From NCBI RefSeq assembly GCF_030463565.1, contig NC_134655.1, positions 2,678,372 through 2,742,371 of the forward strand: 64,000 nucleotides of DNA, written 5' to 3'. Origin of the DNA: Pelecanus crispus (lineage: Eukaryota > Chordata > Aves > Pelecaniformes > Pelecanidae). Below are positions 44,641 to 59,160 of this stretch, in pieces (within the stretch, counting starts at the first letter, position 1; each line of letters begins with the position of its first letter). Both the position numbers and the translations under genes were made by a program. The notes under the pieces are model-generated. The model was not told the origin of the DNA. It saw only the letters and a list, made by a program, of their open reading frames with translations, and searched no databases.

Positions 44641-47600
44641 TATCTACCTTTGAGAGGTGGCCAGTCTCTTTTTTTTTTTTTTTTTTTAAATTTCTTTCCT
44701 CTTTTGAATACCTTGGGCAATGGGCAGTAGGCACAATGTTGAATCAGCATACGTTGAAAAGTAAATATATAGGAAAGAGTAATATATATCTCTATATAAC
44801 ACTTTGCTCATTTTATTTCTCCTGGTTTCTGTAAGTGCAGCCAGGTCCCTGCAGTTCCTTGGTGTGAAAACTCAAGACAGAGTTAGTTTAAACCATTTTT
44901 GAGACTTTGTGACCATTTGGAAATTTTTTTATACAACCCAATCTAGAAGACAGTATTTGTTTTTCTGGGCAGCTCATTTTGTATCTTTAGATGAAATGTA
45001 GGTTAACTAATCAGCTCTAGAGAAACCTTGACATGAAAAAAGTTGTGTTTTCTTGGCTTTCCAGTCAATTCCCTGTTGTTGAAGATTTTGATTTTAACAA
45101 TGTTCTTTTTAGAGCTTAACTGTATACTTGAAACTTGTCTCAGTTTGAGGGGCCCATCGATCAGCTTTGACAAAGGCATACAAGGGTCAATGGAAAATAA
45201 GTTTCCCCGTGGCCCTCCACAACAGCAGCAGAAAAAATTGGGATGTGAGGAGCTAAAGCCGAGGATACAGTCCCTACCAGACAGCAAAGTTAGAGAGGAG
45301 GTGGAGATGTCCTCGCTGAAGTGCTTGGTACTTGCCCAAACACATTTACAGTGACTTTGTCGAAGGCAAGCTCTGCTGCCTAAATTCTGGTCCTTGCAAC
45401 TAAGGACGCTTTTATTCTGCTGCACTAATCCAACTCACAGGCAGTAGCAAGATGTGGTGCAAGTATATTGCATGCTCAGATTTAGTATAAAATGCCGATC
45501 TAATTTTTTTTCAAGTGATGGTCTAGGACCTCCCTCTTGGAGACTGTTAAAGGTGGCCATGGACGTTGTTAAAAACACTTGATAGGCTTCAGGAGAAATC
45601 TCCTCTGAAGAACATTTTGATAAATTGGCATTTTTGCAGTCTTGCCACAAAATAGAAATAAATGCATTTTCCAGGTGTTTTTTCCTTTGCTGTCTTCCCT
45701 TCCCTTTCTTATCCGCGGAAAGAGGGGGAAACAAGGAGAAGTGAGGAAGAAGATAAACAGGTGCGAGTTCACTGACCATGCATTGCGTTGTGGAAATCTC
45801 TGACCATTTTTCCATACCTTTGCTTCGGTGGTGGGGTTTTTTTTCTAAAGAAAATCTTTCACTGGAAACAGTTTTGAGTGACAGTGTTGGACATCAGTGA
45901 CGACGTTGGATGTTGGAGCCTCCTTTTGTTGGGCATCAGGAGAGCTGACTTAAAACCTTAAAATACTTACCGAGTTAGTAATGCTGTGTGCAAGGTGGGG
46001 AATGCCCTGGTGTCCTTCAGTGCTGCCTTTGGGGCACGTTTAGTACAGAATACAGGGCCTGATTTTGGATGAGGCCATGTTGCCAGAAACAAGGAGCAGC
46101 TCCCGTGAACGTAATGGGATGGGGCACCAACTATAAGAGGGGCACTGGAAACCAGAAAGGGTTTTCCAGCACAGCGAATCCTCCACGGATCCAAAACATC
46201 TGGAAACATGGCAAAAAGAGCCAAGTAGCCCCTGTCTAGCTCCTGGGCATCACGACAAGGACACAGAGCAATTGGGGTGTGGCCCATCGTTCTCCATTTT
46301 CTGGTATTGAATGTATTGGTAAACCTCCTCCAGCTGGGACTCCTATGTCACAAGTCATTAGAAAAGTTGAGGTCTATAAAAGCGATTGATTTAATTATTG
46401 TGCTTTTCAGATGAGATACAAGGGGACAGTGGTAGTTCTGCAAAGCACAAGGTCTTTAGCTGGTGGAAATTTGCAGGTGTCCTTTGATTTCCACAGAGCC
46501 TCCGTGGCCACTCCAGGTGGAAACTGGACCTGCTTGGAGAGGGCTGGTCGGTATTTAGTTGGGAAGACCTCCGTGTCCATGCCCTGGCGAATGGCCCAGG
46601 TCTTGCCATTGCACCTTCAAAAACTGAGCTTTGCAAACAGCTTCTGATAAAAGATGAAGGGGCCAGAGCCTGGCCCCGCTTGCACTCACATTGCTTCTGG
46701 ACCCTACAGAGGCTGGTCTAGCTTTACAGCAGCAGAAACAAGTGGAAAATTGGTCCTGAGCAATTACACGAGGTATCTAACCAGCCCCAAGCCTATAGCA
46801 GAGATCAGCGTAGCCAGGGAAATGAATCCGCTGCTTATTTGGTTGCTTTATTTACAGGTTTCTGCTTGCCTTTGGTTTTTCTACCATGAGTTGGTAGCAA
46901 GCAGAATATAGGTATGAAATGCTTTCTGTGTCAGTGGTCAGCTGTTTTGGTCAAGGGGATGAGGAAAGGGTGAGGAGGAGAAAGAAAGAGATAACGTTCC
47001 TCAAATATACTGTGAAAAGGCCAGGGACACCGTTGGATGGGACGTAACCACAGCTGCACGAACACCCTGAGTTTCGTGGCGATGTGCTAGGGGTGGGTGT
47101 GAGCTTGTGCATTTACAACAAGCCCTTGTCCCTGTCCCAGCGTGTTTCACCAGAGAAATTTAAAAAAAAAAAAAAACTAATAAAATGTATAGACTCTACC
47201 AACAAAGTTGCTTAGGGTTTTTTTCCTTTCCATTTTGTTCAGTTTGGGACTTTGAGCAGTGAAAATGTCTTTTTAGCCAACTTCATTTCAATAACCAGCA
47301 GTAAATATCTCAAGGATCTCAGTGCTGATGTGGCAGCCACAATTTCTTCATCTCAAATGAAGAGTTTTAGTTGAACTTTGAATAAAACCCCAGGAAATGA
47401 TTACTGTTCTCAATAAGTGATGAAGTACCTCTTTCTTGTAGGAGGATCAAATTTGGGGTGGGGAGGTCTTTAAAAAGCCATTGATCTTGGTAATCACTTT
47501 TGTTGGTGTGTAGTGGCCAGCATCGACGACTCACTTAACTGTTAACAATTAATTAACGGTTCACTTTTAATTGTCAGGAATAATTGTTCAATGCACACGG

Positions 47601-48853
47601 TATTTCCTTGTAACTCCTTTCATTCACGCGCAACTTCTTCTCTCAGTGAGGTGGTCATGCTGCTGTACAGCTGACGTTGAGGATAAGATTTGTAGCTTTT
47701 CTGTTAACAATGCAGTTGTCTACCACAAAATCCCCCGAGAGCCACCCTTCCTGCTGTCCCTGCAACCCCGGGAATGGAGCTTTCCCATTCCCATTGGAAA
47801 ACTCTGCAATACAGAGCATTATAGAGATAAAAAGGATTTTCAGTAGAGAAGACGCAAACGAGAATGGATGGTCCAAAGCTCTTTTGTCCCTGACTTTGAG
47901 GGATGTGAATAAATAGTCTCCAACTCCAAGGGTAATAGTTGCCTCCACAAATTCTGCTCGATGTCGTCAAGCGTAATTGTGTCTCACCCAAGGTTATTCC
48001 TTCACAAATTGAGCACGCTGCAGCGGGCAGGATGCTGGATATCTGACAGCACACCGTATCAATAGACGCTGAAAACACAAGCACAGGTTTATGACCTTAT
48101 TGCAGGATCTGGGCGTTGGAAAACATCTGGCTTGTCCCAGGAAAAGCTCTTTTCCAACTGGGCAGTATCTGGCTAAGGATGGGAGGTAGAGCTGGCCACT
48201 GCTGGCAAAGCAGGCGTCCTTTTGGGTCTGCCTTGCCTTTCCTCTACACCACGTAGAGAGCAATGAGGACTGGGCTCGTTTCTGATGTCTCTTGTGAGTA
48301 GGTCAGAATCAGACCCCAGGCAGGATAAAGAGCAAATCCTCTAGCTCGGAGGGAGGGATGAGTTTCGGTGGCAAAGCTCAGCAAGAGACTCAGCCAGACC
48401 GGGGTGGCCCAGGGCCAGATCCTGCTCTGCAGTCACCAGCGTGGCCCTGCAGTCACCGTCCCGAGGCTCTGAAACCCAGACCAGCCTGGCCAGGCTTCGG
48501 GCAGTGTCTGTCGGAGCCGCCTTCAGCAGCGCAGACAGACAGAGTGGGAGTCAATCTTCCCCATTCCCAATCCTGCCTCCCGTCCTATCTGCTTCCCCAG
48601 GAACAAGGCCATTTCACAGCAATCAGGACGGCAACTTATTTTGATGTAAGTGTTTCCATTAGGCTTTTAACTTGACCGGGAAAGTTGATCTTAAAGAAAA
48701 ATGTACAGTTATCATTCAATTATGGTTAAATCAAGCCCCTTCAATGCACTTTATGAATGAGTGAAAACAAATCAATGCTGTTATTGCACTGTATCTCTAT
48801 TGTGTATAATATTATACATTCATCTGTAAGAGTAATTTATTTTTATTACTGTA
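44641..48853. other. Intergenic or extended 3' UTR, no gene seen
   Basis: AT-richer sequence. + strand AATAAA hexamers at 45657-45662 and 47179-47184 have no linked coding exon. Short open frames show no family motifs. Confidence 0.4.
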
Positions 48854-48859
48854 AATAAA
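48854..48859 (+). terminator. Candidate poly(A) signal of an unidentified + strand transcript
   Basis: AATAAA sits at the end of a 150-bp AT-rich, UTR-like tract (48720-48880) rich in ATTTA/TTTATT, followed by a T/GT-rich stretch. It could end a very long receptor 3' UTR or a separate transcript. Confidence 0.3.
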
Positions 48860-51800
48860 ACTGTTAAAGTGATTTGTCAAGAGGATATCCAAAAATAGGG
48901 GGGTGGGGGGGGTGGTAAAATTAAAATGTTTGAAGATCTGGGCTCCCGTCCCAGGTATGTGCCATATTGTGCGTGTCTGTGTTTTTATTTCAGCTGAAGC
49001 GAGTCTAGTACAGGTTTCTGCTTTCCCTCACCCAGGGCCTGTGTTTCCCCTTGGATCGCGATGAGCTGGTTGAGGATAGGAACTGCTTGAGACATCGATC
49101 GTACGGGTTGGGAAGGAACGGCTCCTGCTGCTTGGAGCCTCCACGCAAAAGGATGGAGGCTTTTCCGTCAGCAAGCAATCCTCTGCCCTCTGATTACCCG
49201 GGCGGCTGGGGATTAAATACCCATGGGGATGAATTGATCTTTGAGAGCTGGTTTCTCCAAATGAAGGGTTATAGAGATATCACAGCCTTCTGCTGCTGCT
49301 TCTGTGCCCTGGCCTCTAATAGAGAAGGGAGTATCACAGGGCTGATGATAACTCACAGCAAAGGGGCCCAGGGCGGGCAAGCTGACAAAAAGCCAAACCC
49401 AGATCTACTTTAACCTCTTAAAATCTTTATTTTTTTTTTTTTTTAATTAGCACATGCATAAAGTGTCAACAGTTTGGGATTAAGATGACATTTTTTGAAC
49501 AAATGTAGTTACAAGCGGTGCTTCAGATCGTTCCAGGTTTCCTCTCTACACTGTACAGAAGAGAGCTCGTGTTGCGACCGACGTAGTCCCTACCTTTCCA
49601 TCATCGTGTCACGACAGGCAGAACCCACAACACTGGGGAGAAATACACTTGTTCACACATAGCAACTGGGTACGGTAGATAGATAAAAGCAGCAACATCT
49701 ACTCACCTATTGACTAAGTGCACATGGTTAAAAGACCCCATTAGACAGTGAACATCTCCTTCTTTTTTAATGTCAACTATATAATAAAGGACATCAAATT
49801 ATGGCCTGTAACGGGTGACTCTCCCATGGGAGAGATGCCCATCTCCCATCAGCTGCTTCTATCAAGCGGCAAGTCAAAGGAAATACGGGTAATACTTCTG
49901 CCGGTATTAAAAAAATGAGCCTTTTGCAGGAGCATTGGGGCAGCCCCACCGGTGCTGAGCACCCTGAGAAGCCAACCACAGGGTGCCACCGGGCTGGCAC
50001 CTCCCTGTCCCCACTGTGCCACCCCTGCAGAGCTGGAGCCAACCTCTGTAAAGACCGGCCCCAGCCCTGGCTCCAGGCTGTACGTATGAACGGCCGGTGC
50101 CAAAAGAGGAGAAAAGTGCTTTTAAAATGCTCGGCTCAAGCTGGCCGCTCACAGATGCTCTATTTTGGGAGGATCGGCTGTCCCAGTGTTCCTAGCTCAT
50201 AGCTGCTGAGTTTGGGCAGTGCAGAGGGGTTTTTGGGGTGTGTGAGGTGCTCCCAGCCCAGCCTGGGCTAGCCTTGATCCCCGGGCTGCTGGCTGCAGGG
50301 CACAGGAGGTGATCCTCACCTGCCTTCGATGCCCCCCAAAATAACGCCCCTGCAGCGCCTGGCCTCACCCAGAGGTGCTTGTGCTCCTACTCAATCTGAA
50401 GGCAATAAAAACCTGGCAGCGAGAGGGCTCCTGTCCTGCCACAGCAGCTGGCATTGCCCCAGCGGCCCTGGGCTGGGGCAGGAGGAGGAGGAGGAGGAGG
50501 AAGGCTCTCCAGCCTGAATGCTTGTCCCACAGCGGCAGCAATGCACGTACCCTGGAGCGAACCCCCCCCGGCATGCGCACGTCCCACAGCAAAATGGTGA
50601 CAGGGTTTGTCCCCTCCCTGCACGCCCACCGTGTCCTCTCGGGGACTGTCCCCATGCCGAAGGTGCAACGTTTGCACGTGCACCCGGTGACGTGCGGTTG
50701 CCGGAGCAGGTTTTCCTTGGGTTGGCCAAGATCGGAGTAAAAGCTGCTCCCAAAACCACCCCCGCGCACCGCCCGTGCGCAAAGAAGGAGGAATCCCAGC
50801 GGATACCTCGGGGTCTGGGCAGGCCCAGGTTTCCAGCCAGGTGAGGACAGACTGAGCATCAGAAATGCTTGGAAATGCTCTGCCCTTCCCCAGCTCAGTG
50901 AGCCCACCTGCCCCGCGAAGCCCCGCGCTCCTCGGCAATGCAATGGGGGCCTCCAGAAAAGGCACTTGTGTCAGTAAGGAGCTGCCCCGCTCCTGCGGCC
51001 CCGCTGCTCTCCCAGCGGGAACGCCGGCCCCAAGCCCCGCGCGTGACACAGCACAGCCGAAAGCGGAAGGGAGGAAAGCGCCAGCAACGCTTCAGCATCA
51101 GCCCAAACTCACGCCGGGGATGTCCTGTTGCAGATTCCGCCAGGCAAGTCAAGCAGCCCCAAAATGAAGGAGGTCTATTAAGAAGGGGAGTGATCAGCCC
51201 CAAAACGTTCCTAAAAATGCATTTAGGAGAAAAAGACTTCTTTTCGGTGAGGATTTTCTTTTTCCTAATCTGCTCTGATCTGAGATGAAAGGTACCACAA
51301 AGAGAGGCCCCATTTGTGGAAAACTGGTCAGACCTAAAGGTAGACCTGGAACATCTCAGTATAAGAGTAACTTTTGGTGGCGGTGGTGGTGAGGGGGGGC
51401 GTTGATGCTTGTAACAGTATGATTTTTGGAGACCTGGCAGGACGACTGTGCCAAAGACGCGCCTGCTGCCAGCGGGAAATCAACAACTCCTCAACGTGCA
51501 TCACAGTAGCATCATCAGGCTCAAAGTCCACTTCGTTTCTGATCCAAGATTTTTATGGTTGTTTTTTTCACAGCAAGAAGTGACTTTCTATGGAGTAAGT
51601 ATTCCCAGCTGAGGCATCAGGCATACACGAGCACTGGTAGCAGGTGAAAATCAATGGGATTTGAAACACTTGCGCTGGGGTGGGGCCTTCAGGGTTAAAA
51701 GCACCTCCTGAGGTAGCAGGAGGCCATCTCCTTGCTGCACTGTGGGCTGGTGCGCTGCTTGCTCTGCTCTGAAGCACTGGTTTCTTAGGAACTCATTTTT

Positions 51801-52379
51801 GAAAGAGGCTGTGGTGAAAACTGCTCTGTTTTTTTTGGTGGGAAGCAACATTGGGTCTGACCTTCCCTCAAGGTCCAAGGGAAGGAGACAGAACAGGTTT
51901 TCCTTCTGGAAATTACATGTAAGTTGTTTGTTTGGGTTTTTTTTGGGGGGGGGGGGATATGTTCATTTTTAGGTTCCTCAGTTGAGTTACCCCAAATCAA
52001 AGAATAACTTTTAAATTGTTCACCTTAATGCACCAGCATGGTTTACACACTGCAGTCTGTGGACCATGAATGGTCTGGAGGAGCAGGCTGCTGGTGCTGT
52101 GGCCTTCTAACTATTGAAATATAGCAGTAACAGCTGTGCATCCTCACTTCCTGCAGTTTGTTCACATCCTTTCCTCTTGGGTGTTTATTCTGCAGTACAT
52201 TTTATCTTTATTGTATTTGAGGGTCAACACCAAAATTGGAAAAGGGGCAATAAAACTAAAGGAGAACATGAGTGGGCTGCCCTGGCTGATGGGCAATGTT
52301 TTGGGGCTATAACCTGCTGGGACAGATCCACAAGTAGTGGTGCTGCAAGCCTAAAGGAGGGGGCGAGGCAGAACCACAA
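48860..52379. other. Intergenic, no gene seen
   Basis: Mixed composition. Antisense open frames near 50365-51049 are GC-driven. Nothing is recognised. Confidence 0.4.
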
Positions 52380-52700
52380 ACATGCCAAGTTGGAAGAGAC
52401 ACCCTGTGGGCACCTCCACCATCCCCTGGCCCAACACAGGGTCATGGACAGTGCTCCTCTCTGGTGTTTGCCAACCTGCTCCTCAAAGCCCTCCCGTGGT
52501 AGAGCCTCTGTGACCTGTTTCAGAGTTTCTCCATCCTTACCTTGAGAAAGCTTTCCCTGAGATCTGATTCAACTGTTCTATGCCACAAGTCAATCCCATG
52601 CCTTGCACTTTAGTCCAACACATCAATGGAGAACAGGTTTATCCTCCCTGTTGTCCTTTGTGGCTTTGCACAGGGTTTTACCTACCCAAGCTTTTTCCTG
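52380..52700 (-). mobile_element. Probable old, diverged CR1 3' region
   Basis: In + reading, GTTGGAAGAGACACCCTGTG, then TGGCCCAACACAGGGTC, TGCTCCTCAAAGCCCTCC, TTTCTCCATCCTTACCTTGA and AAGCTTTCCCTGA follow the order of CR1 3' UTR landmarks with heavy decay. This is pattern-based and not certain. Confidence 0.45.
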
Positions 52701-55700
52701 TACTGAGCGGTGGGAGCATAACTAACCTAAAATTCTAGGCTATTTTGTTTCCTTCTCTCTGCACTCTTAATTCTTTCTACACACCAAAGTGCTAGAACTA
52801 CCATTGGGCTGAAAGTCCCCAAGGGTCAACCCAGTCCCCTGGCATTGCCACCACGGGAGAGGTGTGCACAGAAAGGCTCATTTCACACGCATTTGGGCTT
52901 ACAAGCCCCCAGACACAATGACCAACTGCAGAGTTAAGCCTGTTCCTGCAAAGAGCAAAAGACTACAGATGGACTTCTGGCTGCTGCTCTGAAGGTGGCA
53001 CCTGTGGGAAGGTATCTAAGGAGAGATGCCCGTGGGAGGGCGAAGCATCAGTGATCTACAATCAGGTAGTGCTATGGAGATGTCTGTGGCCGCAGGGCCC
53101 TGTACCAATGTCAGAAAGGCATTAACACTGACAATGTCACATCAATGTTGCCTTCAGGGGACACCGTGGTCAAGCATGTCCCATCCAGGTCTTGCCTGGG
53201 GATTTCCTGCAGTGAGAGCCCATCTCTTGCTGCAGGTTCTGCCTCAGCCTAGTGACAACACCAGGATGGTGTCCTCCTTTGGGAACATCCTAGTGTCCTC
53301 CTCCCACCCTGCCTGTGGGCATGGTACTGAAGGCTTTAGGGCAGACCCCTTGCTGAAGTTCTTGACTGTGGGTTTGGATTTTTTTCCTTCCCTCCCCCAG
53401 CAAAATGCAGGCATGATTCTCACCTGGAGAAAGTGGAGCTTGAGAGTGATCCTAGAAAACCTGGGGTTGTTAAAGGAAGATCAGATTCACAAAAAACCCC
53501 TTCAACTCTCAAAAAGATTGGAATACTTCAAAATTTAGGCTTGAGCGTAAGTGCCTGAAGGAGGGCACTTCCTATGAGCTTAGAGGCCATCACAGGAATT
53601 GGATGGGCAGCTCTAAGTGTCAGCAGGTAGCTGCAGTGGTGCGCCTGGGCGTGTTTCCTATCGCATGCCTTGTCATCCCAGAGGAGCACAGCTGTGTGGG
53701 GACTAGGAAAGGCATACCCTGAGGGCATGGTGACTCATTCAGAGACAAAATCAGCGTGTCTTGGCACTCCCGTACTTTGCTCAGGCACTTTTGCGTGGGG
53801 ATAGCGGAGGGGCAGGAGACCCCCACTGCTGTCATCAGTGGGGGCATGCGGCGATGGTACTGGTTGTGGGGTCACCTAAGGAAGGGACAACAGTCCTCAA
53901 GGTGCTGCTGCTGCCCAGTTGAGGGCAAAGTCATGGGTGAGTGAGCATTTGAGGCTTCTAAAGTGCAGTGCAGGTTATATGGTCTTTGCTGTAAACTGTA
54001 AACTCCTCAGGACAGAGTCCTTGCCCTTACTTATATTTTTTTATCTGTAAAGTGACGTGCCAGCTGAGAAAACCTTATACCTAAATAACAACTACTACTA
54101 CAGGAAAACAGGAATCATGGTAAAAGGAACAGCCTATGCTCCTCTTGCCAGTGTCGCATGATGGGGAGCGCTTCAATGCCGGTCCATGGTCCATCCACAA
54201 GGAAAAGGCATGGTGCTCCTGCTGGCCATGCACCTCTGGAAAGCACATTCCAAAATACCACCTCCAGTGCCACAACCTGCCTCCCTCTAAGCAAAACTTT
54301 CATTTATCATTAAAGCTGAGGTGTTACTGTTCCCAGGGCAGTCTGCAAAGCTTCTGTTCAGGCTGATGGGTGTCTTGAAAGGGAGATAGAGATGGAAAAG
54401 TTGCTGGGAGGAAACTGGAGTGCTCTTGCGTGAAGGGAGCTCTCTGGAGAAGCCATGTTCAGCCTTACATTTGTCACCAGAATAAAACCTTCCTGAGATG
54501 AAATAGCTGCAAAAGCAGGACTTCTCATAGGATGTGATGCTTGTTCCTCTCTAGGTCTCTGCCCAGGGTGGGAAGTTAGAAACTACCCCATCCCTTCTTC
54601 CTTCAGGATCCTCTAAGAGCCACTGGTGTCAACAGCCAGCTCCAATGTTCACTCAAAACCCAGGAGATGCTGAGGGTGCAATGCCAGGATGTGAACACTG
54701 CTAGACTTCCACCAACCTTCATGAAACTTGAGCAATACCAGACTTCACACCTGATGTAGCCTTCACAGGCAATGACTGGCGTACCATGGCCACAGTGGTC
54801 CCCATAATGCCCCTTTTCAGATAAATCAGAGATGTCCAAGAGGTTCCTGATGGACCTCAAGGACTATAGCTTTCTGTTAATATCTCTAAGCAGAACCAAA
54901 CTGGTTTATTTACTCTTCCACTCACTCTGGTCCAATTCATTTGTATGCACACAGAACATACTTCCCCCTGTTGGCAGTCACATTTGTTATTTTTTATCTG
55001 TGCCCATAAATTGGCAAGTAGGAGACAGGCAGATAAAATGGAAAGAGGAACTGTTGGGAGATCTTTTGAGCTCATTAAATGTTTGGCACTCTGTGATTAT
55101 CTGTTGGCAATGAAATGCCACTGCTATATTTTAACATGGAACATGATACCTTAATGTACAGGAGAATCTCCTCAGCCCATTTGAGAGAGGAGAAATTCAA
55201 TCATCTGTGACCTGGATTGTATTTTTAATGGCTGCCAAGCTAGATAAAATATTTAAATATTCACTTTTATATCAGCCCACATGAGGATTTGAGCATTTCA
55301 GGTTGCGTAACACAGCATGGCCTACTTTTGGAAGAGTATACGGAAATAGGCACATATGTACAAAAATATTGAGTACGCAGCATATGGGTCAGGCAGCCAG
55401 TGTTAATTAGTATTGCACAACCAATTCCAGCAGAGCTAATCCAGCCCGACCAAGGAGTTGGTGTCACTTGTGTTGGATTTCATCGGCCACCTGGGCAAAA
55501 AATGGATGAAAGCACCTAAAATAAAGATGGTCATCCTCAAACGTGGCCAAGTCCCTCAAGCAAAGGCACAGAGGATGTTGGCCTGCTAGCAGAGCTGGCC
55601 TTGCAGGAGTGGCTGTATTGTGAGATTGGGGTGCTCAGTGCCACCATGATCAGACCAGAAATGCGTGTCTACAGCCCACGCTGACTGGAAGGTTACGTCT

Positions 55701-57283
55701 CCACCAGCTACACAAGAAACCTGAGCAATGACCTCCGATGCAGACATCTCACTGAGGAGAGGCTACCTGTGGATCAGCCCCATCCCTGGTATCAAGACAG
55801 CTTCAGCGGAGCTGAGGCGGTTCAGATCCCTGGAAGAGCTGGATCATGATGTCTTCAAGCAATGGGCAATGCCAGGAAGTTATGGTCCTGCTGCTTGCTT
55901 TGGAGTTGAGCATGTCAAATGGCTTGTGATATCAGGGGCTGGGAATTTCCTTAAGCAGAACGCAAATGGTGAGGATGCGCTGGGATGACTGAAGAGGAGA
56001 GGATGGTGTAAAAATGTAAAAGCATGAGGAAACGAGGGCGAGCCTTGCTCCCTGCACCCCTGAGGCTCCTAGCTGCAGGTGTGACCTGTGCACAGGGCAG
56101 GCAAGGCTTGAATTACGTGATTGTCGAGCGCTTTGCCATGCAACGGCATTGACCCTGATAGTAGCACGGGTTGACTGACTGCTGCCAATCCCAAGCACAG
56201 CAAAGTTGCTGTGAGGTGACAGAGAAACGGGAGGCTACAGGGACAATCCTGACCCACCACGTGCCAATGGAGTCCTACCAGAATTATCACAGTTTCATGT
56301 GGCACACATAATACAACTAGTGCATGAGAAGAAGGGACCCAGTCTTTTAGGGGCACTTGGCTCCTCTCCAGTTCCTACCAGGATCAGCTCAGCTTCCCAG
56401 AATTGAGGCAGTCATAAGGGATGAGCCAGCCCTGCCTACCCCAGAGCCCCTTCCCTGCCTTCATGTGCTGGTGGAACTCCCTGGCTCTCCCTGAGCCCCG
56501 CCTGGGTCCCTGCAGCTGACTCTGCAGCCCTTTGACCACCGTAACAAGCAACAGCAGCTCTGACAGCCCTCTGCTGTTCTCTCTCTCACAGAGCGTTGTT
56601 ACTCTTTCTAAATCATCCACATAAACCCAATTTCTATTTACATACAAACAGTATCATGATTGCATCTATATTAATAGCACTCCACAATAAATACTACCAG
56701 GTGACTCTTAAATGTTACTCTGAATTTTTACAAGACTTTCTTCTGAACTTGCCCCGGGTCAAACCCTGGCTGCCTTGCCTAGGAGAGCCCGTCATGGGCA
56801 TCGCAGGGGCTCTCTGCCTGGGCGGAGACGCCAGGCTTTGGCTGAAAGCTTTTGCAGCTGGTTCTCTGCGTCTCAGAGGGTCAACATCAGAAGTGAAAGC
56901 TCCTGGTGAACACCGAGCATCAGGAATTTCCTGGTCACCTGTAGGACGCTATGTCTCCCTGCCTCCTTTGGTCAATCCTGTTTCCTTGGGTTTTGCAGAT
57001 GAGCTATTCCATGCATCCCATTGCTCTGCTGCTTCTTGCCTGCTCTGCCCCTCCTGCCCGCAGCAGGAGCTTGGTAAAACGGGAGGTGCGGAGCCTCCCC
57101 GGCAGCCTCCCGGGAGGCTGATGTGGGAACTGGGACTGATCCGTACAGCTAATCCCATACTGCTGGGTCTCCCTTGTGCTGGGAGAGGCTGCCCCTGAAC
57201 AGGCAGAGTGGGACGAGCGCCCAAGCAGCTTGAATGGCATCAGCGCTGCCGAGATGAGGAATCCTGGGGTTAAATCCGAGGAT
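52701..57283. other. Intergenic, no gene seen
   Basis: No recognised gene, RNA or repeat. Open frames are short and lack motifs. Confidence 0.4.
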
Positions 57284-57289
57284 TTTATT
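57284..57289 (-). terminator. Candidate poly(A) signal of the WAVE gene
   Basis: TTTATT on + (AATAAA on -) lies about 1.9 kb past the WAVE stop codon. No nearer clean hexamer was noticed. This is weak evidence only. Confidence 0.25.
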
Positions 57290-59160
57290 TGCAGTTCCTG
57301 CTCTGACAATCAGCCCTGCTGAAGTCAAGGGCAGCTTTCCCTAAGAGAAGGGCGGCCAAACCCAGGGATGTGGCCCATGGCAGGGCACCACCCCCCCCAA
57401 ACCCTTCCCCAACCACCCTTGTCCTCTCCCACAGCCACACTGCTCCTCCGTTCGAGCCCTCCACTCAGCACCACAGCTCACAGCAGATGCGGGAGGTGTC
57501 ACATCCAAGGGACAAGAGATGCTTTTGAGTCAGTCAAGAGAAGGGAGGGCTCCTGGGGATATTTCTCAGCAGCTAGGCAGGGGGTTCATCGCATTTTGCC
57601 ATGAAGGGTTTCTCACCAGGAGGAAAACGAGCAGATACTTGGGGCATCGTTCAATGTTAGCATTTCTCAGCATGAATTTAAGCATCAGTCTCTGAGCCTT
57701 TTGGGTCCCAGCCATACCCTCCCACCGTCTTTACAGGTGTGGTCACTCCTAGATAGTCAAAATACTACTTTTGTAGCCATCACGTGCGTGGCTACTGGGA
57801 GAGCTGGGGAGGTGGGCTCAGAGCCCAGCTTCTCCCCAGAAGAGATGCAATGTGGGGACTCCGTTTTCCCCCATTCAGGGACTCGTGGTATATGGGAACA
57901 CGAGCGAGGACCTCGGGACACCGTGTCAGGCAAGTCCGTGGCTGGTCCTGGCCCATTTTCTGCTGGTAGGGAACCTCTCCCAGCTCTCTGCAGGCTTTTA
58001 CTCCTGACTCTGATTTTTCAGTATTCCCCACCCCTTCGCTCTGTTTTCCCGTGCCTCTTCCCTTCGTAGCTGCGTGAAAAGCCTTTGATGAATCACGCTC
58101 TATTTTGGTGAGCAAACTGGTATTTCCAGCACCGTGGCGGGGGCCCAGCTCTCCAGGCTCCCCGTCAGCGCCCGCCTGTGGGGTGAGGGACAAGGCAGGA
58201 TCAGGCCGGGGGGGATTAGTGCCTGGGTCCAAGTCGATCTCAATTGTACGGGTGCAGCCTGTGGGGCTGCAAAGTGCAAGTTGAGAGTTTACCTAAAAGC
58301 AGCATTTTTTCTAATTAATTTTTTTTTTTTTTTCAAATAACACTGAAATGGTGTAGCGCTAAGGCCAAGGAGACTTGGGCTTGGGGAAGCTCCCTGGACA
58401 CCTCTGCTCCCTTGTCGGCCGCCCCTTTCCCCCCGAGGACAGCACACATTGCACCTTTCAAAGCCCGGACAAGCGCTGCGTCTCCCTGCCAGCTGCACAA
58501 ACCTTGCCTTCACGGTTTTCTCCCAGAAAACTGGTCCTAAGGATGGAAACGGGCTCAGGTCACCAATGCCTTGGTCTTCTCCAAGGAGCAACAGCACGAT
58601 GGCGGCCATCCCTACGCAACTGCCGCAAAACGCACTGCATCGCTCTATGGGGAAGGAGGCTCCTGCCCACAATGCAGCCTTTGGAGCTGCCCGATCCTAC
58701 AAATACAGGCAGCAGAGCATCCCCAAACCCAGTGCATGGTCATCCCTGCGCGCCCATGGTGACACCAGCTGTGCAATCAGACTTCTTCTCCAGGAGCTTC
58801 TCATTAACACGTTTAACATCTAGCTGAAAAAGCACTACTGCCTCTGGGTTTCCCTTCTCTAGCAAAGCATGCTCAGGGCCAGTCTCTGGTCTTGCTCCAG
58901 GTGTAAATCTGGAGTAACCTGCCTTCAGAGCATTTTTGAAGTCATTAAATATGAAGGTGCTGCTAATTTCTGGTCTCACTGCCTCCGAGGTGTATCCTAC
59001 CGGTGCTGCTGCTGCCCGAAGGATTTTCAACATGGTGTAAAAGCAAAGCTCCTGAATGAGCGGGGCCGCCCACGCTTGTTGGCATCGACGTTGGGGAAGG
59101 CGCCTATACACACCTGGTACGGAGCCGGGGAGCTCCGTGCCAGCCCAGCCCCGGGGCCCC
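57290..59160 (-). other. Probable 3' UTR and flank of the WAVE gene
   Basis: No coding feature is seen. It follows the stop codon on the - strand; the extent is unknown. Confidence 0.35.
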
